The notes under the pieces were generated by a model. That model did no database searches. It was not told the origin of the DNA and saw only the letters and a program-made list of their open reading frames with translations. A stretch of 64,000 nucleotides of DNA from Brumimicrobium salinarum (GTDB taxonomy: Bacteria; Bacteroidota; Bacteroidia; Flavobacteriales_D; Crocinitomicaceae): contig NZ_PJNI01000008.1 in the NCBI RefSeq assembly GCF_002844555.1, forward strand, positions 62,001 to 126,000, given 5' to 3'. Positions within the stretch are counted from its first letter, which is position 1, and each line of letters opens with the position of its first letter. A program made the position numbers and the translations under genes. Shown here in pieces: positions 41,266 to 51,418 of this stretch.

Positions 41266-43563
41266 TTGCTTTTTCTTTGGGCCAGGATAAAAGTATAAAA
41301 GTAGAAGAGGTAGAATAAATAAATCTGAAAGTACTGCAATTACTAAGGTTATACAAATCATTAATCCCATATAGAAGGTTCCCATAAAGCTTGACATTAA
41401 TAGCATACTAAATCCACCAATAAGAATTACTGAAGTTAAAACAATGGCTTTACCTGTTCCTAAAAAAGTGCTTTTTAAAGCATATAGTTTAGACTTGCCG
41501 CGGCGTAATTCAAGTTTAAAATTACTTAGAAAATGAATTGTGTCATCAATTGCAATTCCAAATGAAATGGTAAAAACTATTGCTGTAGTTATTTTTAAAT
41601 TGATATCAAAAAAGCCCATCACTCCAGCAATTACAATCAAAGGAATAATGTTGGGGATTATGGAAATAATTAACATTCTAAAAGACCTGTAAAGTAAAGC
41701 CATTAAAATAGAGACAACAATTATTGCAAAAGATAATCCTTCTACCAAACTCGAAGACATATAACTCATATTTCTGTCGAGGAGCTCTGCAGTTCCCGTT
41801 ACGTGTACATTAAGGTGTTCATTTAATTTGTTTTGCTGGATAAAAGCGTTAAAAGCCTTATTTTTTTCTGTTGCTTTTATATTTCCCCAATCAGGAACAC
41901 CGCCATTAATTCGAGTCGTATTTTCAGTAGAATCTAAGACAGAACGAATAAACTTTCCTTGATCAGCGATTTTAAGCATGCGTTTATACTTTCGTATGGT
42001 CGATTGTTTTTCGGGGACATAAAATTTTTCTGCATTTCCTGCATGTGAGGCACGATGTAAAACAGAAATGTACCGTGTTAATGAAGTATTTATACTCACT
42101 CCATATTCATTGATTAAATACTGTTCAATTTGCTCAATTTCATTTAATCGCTCTGCATTCCATATACTTTTCGAACTGTCTTTTAATACAATGGCCAACT
42201 CAAAAGGACGCACACCTCCAAATCGATCGTCAAAATAATCAAAATCTTGTTTGACCTTACTATCTTGACTAATGTCATCCATAATAAAATTATTCACTAC
42301 AATTTTGGAAGCACCATACGCAAACAATAGAATAGCTAAAATGCTAATTATTGGAATGAGTTTTCTCTTTTTTAACGTAAACAAAAACACTTTCCGCATG
42401 ATGGGTTTCCAAAAATTTCTATCTGTTCTTTTCCCAACTTCAGGGACTTTCGTAAGATAAAATAGAGCAGGGAGGGAGGCATAAGTCAAAACAAAAGCAA
42501 AGAGCACACCCATTCCTGTGTACAACCCGAAATCTTGAATGGGAATAACATTCACAAAAAGTAAAGAGAAGAAGCCTATGGAAGTCGTTAGAGAGGTAAG
42601 AAAAGTAGCCATACCAATTTCTTTAAATGCTATTTTTATGGCTGTAGTTTTTGGTTTTCCCGTTCTTAACAGTTCAAGATATTTCGAAATGAGATGAATG
42701 ACATCAGACATTGCCACTACAAACATTATGGAAGGCAATACAATGAGTAGGATATTGATGGGTTTCTCAATTAACGCCATAAAACCAACAATCCATATCA
42801 TGGAGCCAACGATTACAATCTGAGGAACCATTAATCCCCAAAGTGATTTAAAAGCGACAATAAGGAAAATAATCACCAAAACAATACTCATAGAGACGTA
42901 GGTTGTCATTTCTGTAATCATGGTATCGATATAAAATAATTGGCCAACAGTTCTTCCAGCCATGCGAACACTTTCAAAATCATAGGTTTTTGTAACTGCT
43001 TTGACATCTGCTACCAATTGTTCACTTTTTGCTTTGCTCAGGTAATCTTTATGTCTTAAAAATACGGTAAGTGCGGTTCCTTCGGCATTAACCATGGTGT
43101 TGATTAATTCCTTATTTTTAAAAATATGAATCGAGTCTTGGTGATAGTTGGAGGAGTCTAAATGAATGTACGGTCGTTCACCTCGTCTACCACCTGTATA
43201 AATAAAACTCTCTTTTTCATGGGTTATGTCTCTGGTAAAAAGAACATTGGGAAGTGTGTCTAGTGTTTTAGCGAATTGATTGACTTTATTTAAAAAAGCA
43301 CGATTAAAAATCCCATCCTCTCTTTCTATTGCAATCAATAAAAAGTCATTATCAGATTCAAATAAAGCCCTATGTTCAAAGAAAAAGCTGGTTTCCTCAT
43401 CTTCTGCAGGAAAGAATTCTTCAAAATTATAATTGAGTTGTGTATTCGGAAGTTGAAAAGCAAAAAATGCGGTTATCAGAAGAACAGAAGTGATAGCGGC
43501 ATAAGCAATTCTTTTTAAATTTTTTTCCAACCCTAAATGCTTTTTGTACGTTATAGAATGCAA
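41227..43563 (-). CDS. RND/MMPL-type exporter
   Basis: The 778-residue protein has two halves, each with a periplasmic loop and a block of transmembrane helices: YVSMSIVLVIIFLIVAFKSL and LPSIMFVVAMSDVIHLISKY in the first, FAIIVVSILMALLYRSFRML and FTISFGIAIDDTIHFLSNFK in the second. The repeated D-x-x-H-F/L in the helix-4 region is typical of RND/MMPL lipid-type exporters. It works in the inner membrane, perhaps on lipids or hopanoids. There is no membrane-fusion partner gene next to it. Confidence 0.87.
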   Translation of the reverse strand: MHSITYKKHLGLEKNLKRIAYAAITSVLLITAFFAFQLPNTQLNYNFEEFFPAEDEETSFFFEHRALFESDNDFLLIAIEREDGIFNRAFLNKVNQFAKTLDTLPNVLFTRDITHEKESFIYTGGRRGERPYIHLDSSNYHQDSIHIFKNKELINTMVNAEGTALTVFLRHKDYLSKAKSEQLVADVKAVTKTYDFESVRMAGRTVGQLFYIDTMITEMTTYVSMSIVLVIIFLIVAFKSLWGLMVPQIVIVGSMIWIVGFMALIEKPINILLIVLPSIMFVVAMSDVIHLISKYLELLRTGKPKTTAIKIAFKEIGMATFLTSLTTSIGFFSLLFVNVIPIQDFGLYTGMGVLFAFVLTYASLPALFYLTKVPEVGKRTDRNFWKPIMRKVFLFTLKKRKLIPIISILAILLFAYGASKIVVNNFIMDDISQDSKVKQDFDYFDDRFGGVRPFELAIVLKDSSKSIWNAERLNEIEQIEQYLINEYGVSINTSLTRYISVLHRASHAGNAEKFYVPEKQSTIRKYKRMLKIADQGKFIRSVLDSTENTTRINGGVPDWGNIKATEKNKAFNAFIQQNKLNEHLNVHVTGTAELLDRNMSYMSSSLVEGLSFAIIVVSILMALLYRSFRMLIISIIPNIIPLIVIAGVMGFFDINLKITTAIVFTISFGIAIDDTIHFLSNFKLELRRGKSKLYALKSTFLGTGKAIVLTSVILIGGFSMLLMSSFMGTFYMGLMICITLVIAVLSDLFILPLLLLYFYPGPKKKQLIKEIPSDSQTN

Positions 43564-43620
43564 AGATAACGTTTAAAGGTTCCTTTTGTTTATTTGTCCT
43601 TAGTATTTAAAAAAAATCGT

Positions 43621-43628
43621 TACTTTTG
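43621..43628 (+). promoter_or_regulatory. -7 promoter box before the T9SS gene
   Basis: TACTTTTG at 43621-43628, 23 bases before the gene start, matches the TAnnTTTG box. The spacing of a TTTG at 43593-43596 is slightly long. Confidence 0.4.
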
Positions 43629-43651
43629 AATGTATATTTAAAACTATTATT

Positions 43652-44701
43652 ATGAAAAGAAATTTACTTTTTGGGTTTTCATTAATTATCGGTTTATCTG
43701 CTTCTGCTCAATTTACAGATGCTAATAAACCAGTTCAAGGAGATGGAACAACTTTGTATTTAATTGATGAATCTGCACCTAATATGGCGACAGAAGTTGG
43801 AAGCGGTGCTGTATGGGACTATAGTACTTATGCCGGATATAATGATGATGCGAGAAACTTAACGGTATTTGACGCATCAAGTACGGCAGAAGCAGCTCTT
43901 TATCCTATTTCAGTTGAAGCTTTAGAAGTAGAAGGATTAACGATGAGCTATTCTATCAGTTCTGCTGCAGAAAGATTGAGTCAGGGATTTGTTTTTTCAG
44001 AACCAAATTTAGGTGATGTAATCGTTCAGTTTGATTCAGTAGATGCAACAACACACGTTTATCCAATGGGTTTAGGAGATGCCGTTGTTGATAGCTTTAT
44101 AGGACATGCATCTTTTAATTTTAATGGTGCCCAGAATGTGTTAGTTTTAGGTGAATTACATGCAAAGGTGGATGGGCAAGGAACTTTGAAATTAGCTAAT
44201 AATGATTACACAAATGTTTTACGGTACTCGCTTATCGATACCATTGTGATGAAGGATGTAAGTACAGGGTTTATGGGTACGATTGATGTGAATATTTATC
44301 GTGCACAATATGAGTATTACGATTTAGCAAATAACAGTTTGCCGCTATTTGTTCATACAACCATAATCGTTGCTCCTGAGGGTGGAGTAATTTCTCCAAC
44401 AGAAAACAAGCTCGTGCTATCACTTGATAATCCAGCAGCAAATGTTGGTTTAGTTAAAAATGAATTAGAGCAAACAGTAATTTACCCTAATCCAGCAAAA
44501 GGTGTAATGAACATCGATTTGCCGAGTAATGTAGAGAAAGCTGATATCAAGATTACTGATGCAGCAGGAAGACATATAGATGCATATACGAATGTAAATG
44601 GACCTTTAAAAGTTTCAACATCAAGCTACCAACAAGGAGTTTATTTGATTCATATCTCAAATGATATGTTTAAAACAACTAAGAGCATCGTTGTGGAGTA
44701 A
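43652..44701 (+). CDS. Secreted protein with T9SS type A sorting domain (copy 1)
   Basis: The 349-residue product has a signal peptide (MKRNLLFGFSLIIGLSASAQ), a beta-rich body, and the C-terminal sorting domain VIYPNPAKGVMNIDLPSNVE with final KTTKSIVVE. This sends it through the type IX secretion system to the cell surface. The protein is a paralogue of that encoded at 45103-46137 (shared positions around GAVWDYSTYAGYNDDARNL and KVDGQGTLKL). Function of the body is unknown. Confidence 0.88.
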   Translation: MKRNLLFGFSLIIGLSASAQFTDANKPVQGDGTTLYLIDESAPNMATEVGSGAVWDYSTYAGYNDDARNLTVFDASSTAEAALYPISVEALEVEGLTMSYSISSAAERLSQGFVFSEPNLGDVIVQFDSVDATTHVYPMGLGDAVVDSFIGHASFNFNGAQNVLVLGELHAKVDGQGTLKLANNDYTNVLRYSLIDTIVMKDVSTGFMGTIDVNIYRAQYEYYDLANNSLPLFVHTTIIVAPEGGVISPTENKLVLSLDNPAANVGLVKNELEQTVIYPNPAKGVMNIDLPSNVEKADIKITDAAGRHIDAYTNVNGPLKVSTSSYQQGVYLIHISNDMFKTTKSIVVE

Positions 44702-44894
44702 AATACCCGACAAATAATTTTTAAAGCTTATCGGCAACTTTATCAGTAGTTTAATAAACTACAATATAGAGCACTCTTTTCAACTGGTTGGAAAGTGCAA
44801 TTTGTGAAGGATCTTGTCAGTTAATCGTTTTTTTACATGATTGATGACTTAGATATATTTACTCGTAAAGTATCCGATAAGTATTTAATTTTTT

Positions 44895-44926
44895 AAAAAG
44901 CCTGTAATTCAATTACAGGCTTTTTT
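44895..44926 (+). terminator. Intrinsic terminator after T9SS copy 1
   Basis: AAAAAGCCTGTAATT (44895-44909) pairs with AATTACAGGCTTTTT across a single C, followed by a T-run. It lies about 190 bases after the stop, so it ends the transcript of that gene. Confidence 0.85.
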
Positions 44927-45102
44927 ATGCTTTATATCCTGAACATTCTTTTAGGACTAAACTCTTTTTTGTGTTGATTGAAATTGTTACTGTTAAGTCG
45001 TTTAATATTGTTAAAATAAAGGATTTGAGTTATTAAAGTTTTTTAAGCATCAAATTAATAGTATGTTTGTCATGAACTTAATATTTAACCAATATCAAAA
45101 TT

Positions 45103-46137
45103 ATGATTAAAAAATTACTAACAGTTTCAACTATCCTATTATCAAGCATCTCAATTGCCCAGTTTAATCCTTCAAATGCACCACAAGTCAAAGACAGTAT
45201 TTTTCTTTATTTAGTGGACAGCTCTGCTCAAAATTATGCGAGTGTTACGGGAACGGGGGTTACATGGGATTATTCCAACCTAATAGATTACAACGAAGAG
45301 CAACGATTAATTGATGTGAAAACAGTTGCTGATACACCTTACGAAACAACTTTTACAGCTTCAGACAAAGCCATAGAAGTTGAAGGTCAATTAGTAACAT
45401 TTATTACTGATGATCAAATAGAGAGAAATAGTCAAGGTGTTGTTTACAAAGATGCTCAAAATGGCGACTTAATTCTAAATCTTGATACAGATGAAGGAAA
45501 ATATTATTCTTATCCTTTTGATGTTGGAGATGAAATTAGTGATAGCATCAAAGGAACCGCAACAATGACCATTAATTCAACAGAGCAAACCGTGCCTGCA
45601 AGAGGTTTAATTACAACTAAAGTTGATGGAAAAGGGACTTTGAAAATGGGCGCAATGGGTGAATATGAAAACGTTATTCGTTATTTTATCACCGATACGA
45701 TAGTTATTGAAACAGGCTTACTAGGAGACTGGATTGCTATTCATACACAATATGAATATTATGACCATACCGTTAGTAACCTTCCTATTTTTACACACTC
45801 TTATTTAATGTTTGGTCGTGATGGTGCGCCAGAACCACGAACAGAATACAATGTTGTAATGAGTAAGGATATTATGACCACTTCCATTGACCAAGAAGCA
45901 TTGGAAGCTGCAAAGTTGTATCCTAACCCTGTATCCAACCTAATGAATATCATACTGCCAAACGAAGTGAAAACTGCAGATTTAGTAGTTTATGATGGAA
46001 TGGGAAGAGCGGTAAAGACTTCAACTATAAATGGTAAAACAAATACCTTAGATGTATCTGATTTAGAAAACGGAATTTATCATGTTAAAATCCAATCTGG
46101 AGCAGCTTTAATTACAAAGTCAATTATTGTTGAGTAA
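45103..46137 (+). CDS. Secreted protein with T9SS type A sorting domain (copy 2)
   Basis: The 344-residue protein starts MIKKLLTVSTILLSSISIAQ and has the sorting domain KLYPNPVSNLMNIILPNEVK and ITKSIIVE at its end. It is a paralogue of the protein at 43652-44701: GTGVTWDYSNLIDYNEEQRL and KVDGKGTLKMG match the same places. A tandem duplication with divergence is likely. Type IX exported, surface-attached. Confidence 0.88.
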   Translation: MIKKLLTVSTILLSSISIAQFNPSNAPQVKDSIFLYLVDSSAQNYASVTGTGVTWDYSNLIDYNEEQRLIDVKTVADTPYETTFTASDKAIEVEGQLVTFITDDQIERNSQGVVYKDAQNGDLILNLDTDEGKYYSYPFDVGDEISDSIKGTATMTINSTEQTVPARGLITTKVDGKGTLKMGAMGEYENVIRYFITDTIVIETGLLGDWIAIHTQYEYYDHTVSNLPIFTHSYLMFGRDGAPEPRTEYNVVMSKDIMTTSIDQEALEAAKLYPNPVSNLMNIILPNEVKTADLVVYDGMGRAVKTSTINGKTNTLDVSDLENGIYHVKIQSGAALITKSIIVE

Positions 46138-46164
46138 GTAATTAAAAAACTAATAAAAATATAT

Positions 46165-46195
46165 AAAGCCTTTCGCATATCGAAAGGCTTTTTTT
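46165..46195 (+). terminator. Intrinsic terminator after T9SS copy 2
   Basis: AAAGCCTTTCG (46165-46175) pairs with CGAAAGGCTTT (46181-46191) across CATAT, then a T-run to 46195. Confidence 0.85.
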
Positions 46196-46910
46196 ATGCA
46201 CTATATTTTGTTTTTGCTCTTCTATTTTCTAAATCTGAAAAGCAAAAATTTTGAATAATTTCTTTTAACCCGGATTATTAACTCCTTTAGTCGTTGAGCT
46301 CGCAGGCTCGGTTCATGCATTTAATTTTAAATCTATTCTAGGCACAAGACCTAAAGTAATATATGCATATTTCGCAGGGCTTGTAACGACGAATAGATCA
46401 AAATTAAATCAAAATCTTACAAATACACAAATACCCAAAAATGGGTTTCTCAAATTTTACAGGAAATACAGTTAAAATACTGACTTACAGGTATTAATAT
46501 TCTTAAACTTTAAGATTGGTGAATAATTCGGGTTAAGGTTTACCTCTTTAAAGTTTCGTTGTATTAAAAACACAATTTTAATTTTAAAGGTATGACAGGT
46601 TTAAAAATAGGAATACAAAATCACATGAATTCGGCTTTGGTATGGTGATATTTCGGTAAGCGTTCCACATTCCAAAACATCGCATATTACAACTTTATAA
46701 ATGACACCCTTTACACAGGTTTAAAAAGAGTACTCTATAATATAGTTTATTCAACTACTGGTAAAGTAACTGATAAGCATTTTATATTAAGAGCCTCATT
46801 CTGTATATGTATTATTGAAAGGTTTACTAATCAGACTTTGTTGAGCAATTGTTAGAGTCGTAATGTTCGGAATTAACCCATTATACTACTTAGTAACAAA
46901 TTAATATTCA
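46196..46910. other. Intergenic region with inverted repeat
   Basis: About 715 bases without a gene. ATTTAATTTTAAATCTATTC (46319-46338) is nearly complementary to GAATAGATCAAAATTAAAT (46391-46409), a hairpin or MITE-type relic. Nothing else is evident, and no frame has coding character. Confidence 0.4.
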
Positions 46911-46944
46911 AAAAAAAAGAGACTGACAATTAATGCCAGTCTCT
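46911..46944 (-). terminator. Intrinsic terminator of the TonB receptor gene
   Basis: On the minus strand AGAGACTG and CAGTCTCT (46918-46925, 46937-46944 on the plus strand) form the stem, with a T-run (A-run 46911-46918 on the plus strand) after it. It follows the receptor gene's stop by 31 bases. Confidence 0.75.
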
Positions 46945-46974
46945 ACTCCTTGTTTTAAAAAGTTTTATTTTCAT

Positions 46975-49329
46975 TTAGAAGTCAAAGCTCAAACCAATAC
47001 TTGGTAAAAATGGTAATTGATAAATTTTATCGTTTGTTACTCTGTTTACATAAAAGATATTGTCTCTATTATAAATATTGGTAACACCACCTTTAAGTTC
47101 TAAAACATTCTTGTTCTTAAATTCGAATTTCTTTTTGATGGTAATATCAAAACGATGATAAGTCGGTAATCTTGCTGAATTTAAATCACCTAATAACACA
47201 CTTAAATCTGCTGGATTTGAAGTTGTGTAATCAGTAGTTACTCCATCTCCAAAGTTTTCACCTTGGTAATATCCAGAGGTTGGTGTAAAAGGAAGACCTG
47301 AACCAAAGTTCCATCTAGCACTTATTTCCAAACTCTTATCCTTTAAAAAAGAATAGGTTGCTACTAGGTTCACATTATGTCTTCTATCGAAAACTGGCGC
47401 GTAGGTGTTAAATCCATCCCATCGATCTGACTTTCCATAAGAGTAAACTCCCCAAAGGAAAAGTCTATTCTTTTTATACTCTAAAAGCACATCAATTCCG
47501 TAAGAAACTCCTGATTCAATTAAAAAGTCTTTTTTGTAAACATCTGCTATGTTTGCATTTTCTTGAATATCGTCATACAGTTTATTATTGTTGATGTTAG
47601 ATAGTTTCGGGAAATATTTGTAATACCCTTCAACGTTTACAGTGAAAGGACGTGAAATGTCGTATTCAAATCCAAAGATTCCATGCCATGCAGTTTGAAT
47701 ACCATTTTCTGGCTGTGTTTCTTTTCCATTGGCTTGTGTGAAATTTGACTGAACATTGGTTGGAGCGGATAAAAACCCATAAAATAAAGTCACTACATCT
47801 CTATCAGAAGAGGAAGAAGTGAAGTTTTGTGAATAATATCCTCCAGACATCTTTAGTCTAAAGTTTTCAGTAGCATTAAATTTTAGACCTAACCTTGGTT
47901 CAGGAACCACTGTTGAAACAGAAGGATAAGCTTGCAATCTAATTCCTGGATTTACTACCCATCTACCAGTAACTAAGCGGTAATTAAAGTAACCACTTAA
48001 TTCGGTGTTGAAGTTTTCAATTTTAATTTCTCTATTAACCTCATTGAACGTTTTGAAATTTGTTGAGAAGCCTCCAATATTAATCCCGTAAGTAATTTCG
48101 GATTGATTTTTTAAGAAGTAAATAAAGTCAAAACCTAAATCAAATCCGTTTATTTTACTGGTACGTGGTGCTTGTCCTGCTTTTTCCTGAAAGAATATTT
48201 CGTAATTTGAAGCGTTTAAGTGTCCTTTTATAATAACTGGATTTGAAGTAGGAACTAAGGTGAAATTAATACCTCCACCATAAGATTGCCAATTCAAATC
48301 AGCTACATTAGTATAGTTTACAGCATCGTTATTGCTAAATCCAAAGGCTGAAAATTTACTTCCTTCCGGACTTTTAATGGTAAATTTACCGTAGATGTCA
48401 GTAAACGTAAAAGGCAATCCATCTCCATCATTTGCATAAGGATAAAGGTCTTTAGAGGTATAGTTTAGTAAAGAATGTTTTGCAGAGAATATATAAGAGC
48501 CTCCACTTCCAGGAGCATTTTTGTTCTTAAATACAGGTCCTTCAAGAACTGCTTTACCCATGAAAGGAGAGACAGAGACCAGACCTCCATGCTTTTTTAA
48601 ATCACCATCTCTGTAGGTAATATCCATAATCGAAGATATTCTACCTCCATAATTTGAAGCAAATCCTCCGGTATAAATATCTGCACTTTTTATTAATTCT
48701 GTTTCAAATACAGAGAAAAAACCAATGGAGTGAAATGGATTGTAAATTGTCATTCCATCCAGTAGAATTTTATTTTGAATCGGTGTACCACCTCTAACGT
48801 ATAATTGTCCACCTTGATCTCCTGTGCTCACTACTCCTGGTGTAACAGAAAATGCAGCTAAAATATCATTTTCCGCACCAAAACTAGGTAAACGCTCTAA
48901 ACTTTCTTGGTCTAGTTTGTTTACCGACATATCAATTTTGTTTCTTTTCGATTGGTCTTCTCCTAGAATAGAAACTTCTTCAATTTCTTTAACTTCATCA
49001 CTTTTTACAAGTTCATAGCGGAGCGTCAAAACTTCTTTTTGTCCAACCTCAATCGTATCGATGATATTCATATATTCTATACTCCTTACTTCAACGATAA
49101 AATCTCCAGCTTTAACTGCATTAAATTGGAAAAACCCATCTAAATCGGTAGTTGAACCTTTTATATTATCAGAAGATTGTCCGATAACTGGTTTCAGCAA
49201 AACCTTAGCGTAACTGGCGGCTTCACCATTATCAGAATTGTAAATAAAACCACGGACAGTATATTCTTTTTGGGCAAACAAACTACTGGCTAAAACTGTG
49301 ATTAAAAATGTAAATAATACTTTATTCAA
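46975..49329 (-). CDS. TonB-dependent receptor with CarboxypepD_reg-like domain
   Basis: The 784-residue protein has a signal peptide (MNKVLFTFLITVLASSLFAQ), an N-terminal carboxypeptidase-regulatory-like domain (EYTVRGFIYNSDNGEAASYA and TTDLDGFFQFNAVKAGDFIV), a plug (GGQLYVRGGTPIQNKILLDG) and a beta-barrel ending in LSFDF, the aromatic outer-membrane signal. It takes up a large substrate across the outer membrane, substrate unknown. No SusD partner gene is adjacent, so a lone TBDR is likely. Confidence 0.9.
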   Translation of the reverse strand: MNKVLFTFLITVLASSLFAQKEYTVRGFIYNSDNGEAASYAKVLLKPVIGQSSDNIKGSTTDLDGFFQFNAVKAGDFIVEVRSIEYMNIIDTIEVGQKEVLTLRYELVKSDEVKEIEEVSILGEDQSKRNKIDMSVNKLDQESLERLPSFGAENDILAAFSVTPGVVSTGDQGGQLYVRGGTPIQNKILLDGMTIYNPFHSIGFFSVFETELIKSADIYTGGFASNYGGRISSIMDITYRDGDLKKHGGLVSVSPFMGKAVLEGPVFKNKNAPGSGGSYIFSAKHSLLNYTSKDLYPYANDGDGLPFTFTDIYGKFTIKSPEGSKFSAFGFSNNDAVNYTNVADLNWQSYGGGINFTLVPTSNPVIIKGHLNASNYEIFFQEKAGQAPRTSKINGFDLGFDFIYFLKNQSEITYGINIGGFSTNFKTFNEVNREIKIENFNTELSGYFNYRLVTGRWVVNPGIRLQAYPSVSTVVPEPRLGLKFNATENFRLKMSGGYYSQNFTSSSSDRDVVTLFYGFLSAPTNVQSNFTQANGKETQPENGIQTAWHGIFGFEYDISRPFTVNVEGYYKYFPKLSNINNNKLYDDIQENANIADVYKKDFLIESGVSYGIDVLLEYKKNRLFLWGVYSYGKSDRWDGFNTYAPVFDRRHNVNLVATYSFLKDKSLEISARWNFGSGLPFTPTSGYYQGENFGDGVTTDYTTSNPADLSVLLGDLNSARLPTYHRFDITIKKKFEFKNKNVLELKGGVTNIYNRDNIFYVNRVTNDKIYQLPFLPSIGLSFDF

Positions 49330-49446
49330 AATGTCTTTAGTTAAATTAACAAATATTTACGCATAGATAATACTTTTTTGTATTTCTACAATTATGAAAA
49401 CGTTAAAAAGTGGTTTCTGTTTAGTGTATGGTATTGAGCGAGTATT

Positions 49447-50214
49447 TTATCCCACATTATTTTTTGCTTTATTCCAGAAAACATCCATTTCTTTGAGCTC
49501 CATATCTTCAAATCCTTTATCGTTTTCTTTAATTAATTTCTCCATTTCTTGAAATCTTTTTATAAACTTTTTATTGGTCTTTTCTAATGCTGTTTCCGGA
49601 TTAACCCCAATAAATCGAGCGTAATTTATCATGGAGAAAAGAACGTCGCCAAATTCCTCTTCAATGGCATCCGTTTTTCCATCTACTTCCACTTTTAATT
49701 CCGCTAGTTCTTCATTGACTTTCTCTAACACTTGTTCGGGATGGTCCCAATCAAATCCAATTCCTTTGACTTTCTCTTGTATCCTTGAAGCCTTTACCAA
49801 TGATGGCATAGAACGAGGAACACCCTCTAAAACTGATTTTTTGCCTTCTTTTAACTTTAACTTTTCCCAATTTGCTTTAACGGTTGCTTCATCCGTTGCT
49901 TCAACATCGCCGTATATGTGTGGGTGACGGTGAACAAGTTTGTCGCAAATTCCGTTGAGAACATCTGTAATGTCAAAAGCGCCTTTTTCACTAGCAATTT
50001 TACTGTAAAACACCATGTGTAACATAAGATCACCAATTTCTCCTTTTAATTCATCCAAATCGTTGTCTATAATTGCATCTGCTAATTCATAAGTTTCTTC
50101 AATTGTTAAATGACGTAAAGAGGAAAGCGTTTGCTTTTTATCCCAAGGACATTTTTCTCTTAAATCGTCCATAATATTTAATAACCTCTCAAATGCTTCT
50201 AAACGTTTGTCCAT
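49447..50214 (-). CDS. mazG: Nucleoside triphosphate pyrophosphohydrolase MazG
   Basis: The 255-residue protein has the MazG start ERLLNIMDDLREKCPWDKKQ and two tandem acid-rich helices, GEIGDLMLHMVFYSKIASEK and EEEFGDVLFSMINYARFIGV, where the ExxE and D bind metal. It hydrolyses NTPs to NMP and pyrophosphate. Monocistronic. Length fits the two-domain family. Confidence 0.93.
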   Translation of the reverse strand: MDKRLEAFERLLNIMDDLREKCPWDKKQTLSSLRHLTIEETYELADAIIDNDLDELKGEIGDLMLHMVFYSKIASEKGAFDITDVLNGICDKLVHRHPHIYGDVEATDEATVKANWEKLKLKEGKKSVLEGVPRSMPSLVKASRIQEKVKGIGFDWDHPEQVLEKVNEELAELKVEVDGKTDAIEEEFGDVLFSMINYARFIGVNPETALEKTNKKFIKRFQEMEKLIKENDKGFEDMELKEMDVFWNKAKNNVG

Positions 50215-50330
50215 TGTACTTTTTTTTCAAAAGTAATGGCATTTATCTATCTTTCAAACTTTTTATTTGTGTTGATTAAAATTAAAATCCGATATTTGTC
50301 TAGAATTTTAATCATCAGAACTCAAATTAA

Positions 50331-51416
50331 TTGCAATTCTTTAAAACCATAAGCTGCTTTTTGATACTCAGCTGTTTTTTGTATCCTAATATTGGGTTTA
50401 CACAAAAGCAAAATTATGGTTTAATGGGAACGGTTGATGTTGGTTATTTAATGCCTCATCGGTCAACGATGGCTCATTTAGTTAGACAACATGCTTATGG
50501 TGTTGGGGTGCAAGGTGTCATTCAAACAAACGGAGAAAAACAATGGCATCATGATTTTAATCTTCCATCAATTCATGCTGGTATTTCTTATTTTAATCTT
50601 GGAAACACTGAAGTTTTAGGAAATGCAATAAATCTTACCACTGGATTATATCTACCTTACTTAAAGAAAAATGGATTTAGTTTTGGTTCTCAACTTAGTG
50701 CAGGAATGTCCTATTTCTCCAAAAAGTATGATCTTGAAGATAATCCAAAAAATAATGCCATAGGTTCTCATATAAATATTTGTGTTGATTTAGGATTTAA
50801 AATTGAAAAACAGTTCCAAAAACATAGTCTTGGTTTTGCCATAGGAATGAAACACATGTCTAACGGTGCTTATAAACTTCCAAACTTAGGTGTTAATCTT
50901 CCGTATTTATCATTGAATTATACGTATTTTCTTCATCCTTTACGTTTTTTAGAAGAACCAATTATTGGTAGGGTAGGGCAACAGGCAAAATCTTGGCGTT
51001 TTTATACACAACTGGTAGGATCAGTAAAAGAAATTTATCCAACTGGTGGAAATAGACATGGTGTTTTAGCTTTGACTAATTATACACATTATAAATTTAC
51101 GCCCAAATGTATTGTTGAAGGTGGAGTAGATGTAATTTATAATGCAACTATTGTAAAATACAACGGAGGAAATCATGGAAAGGAAAAGAATATTCAACTT
51201 GGATTGTATGGTGCTTATGTACTTCCAATTCATCAAATTCAATTATTGGTAGGCATGGGAAGATATGTTTATAATCCGCTTGATCCTGCTGGAATGTGGT
51301 ATCATAAATTTGGAGGTAGATTTAAAATCACGGAAAAAATTTGGGCAAATGTTTCTATAAAATCACATTGGGCAAAAGCAGATTATTTTGAATATGGTTT
51401 AATATATCGTTGGTAA
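50331..51416 (+). CDS. Acyloxyacyl hydrolase/PagL-like outer-membrane protein
   Basis: The 361-residue product has a signal peptide (ISCFLILSCFLYPNIGFTQK) and, in its middle, GMKHMSNGAYKLPNLGVNLP, the HxSN pattern of PagL-type lipid A 3-O-deacylases, in an outer-membrane barrel context. The start is TTG at 50331, because no ATG is available in frame and an upstream stop lies directly before it. It is followed by a DUF2807 lipoprotein gene that overlaps by a few bases. It should deacylate lipid A, though activity is unproven. Confidence 0.75.
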   Translation: MQFFKTISCFLILSCFLYPNIGFTQKQNYGLMGTVDVGYLMPHRSTMAHLVRQHAYGVGVQGVIQTNGEKQWHHDFNLPSIHAGISYFNLGNTEVLGNAINLTTGLYLPYLKKNGFSFGSQLSAGMSYFSKKYDLEDNPKNNAIGSHINICVDLGFKIEKQFQKHSLGFAIGMKHMSNGAYKLPNLGVNLPYLSLNYTYFLHPLRFLEEPIIGRVGQQAKSWRFYTQLVGSVKEIYPTGGNRHGVLALTNYTHYKFTPKCIVEGGVDVIYNATIVKYNGGNHGKEKNIQLGLYGAYVLPIHQIQLLVGMGRYVYNPLDPAGMWYHKFGGRFKITEKIWANVSIKSHWAKADYFEYGLIYRW

Positions 51417-51418
51417 TT

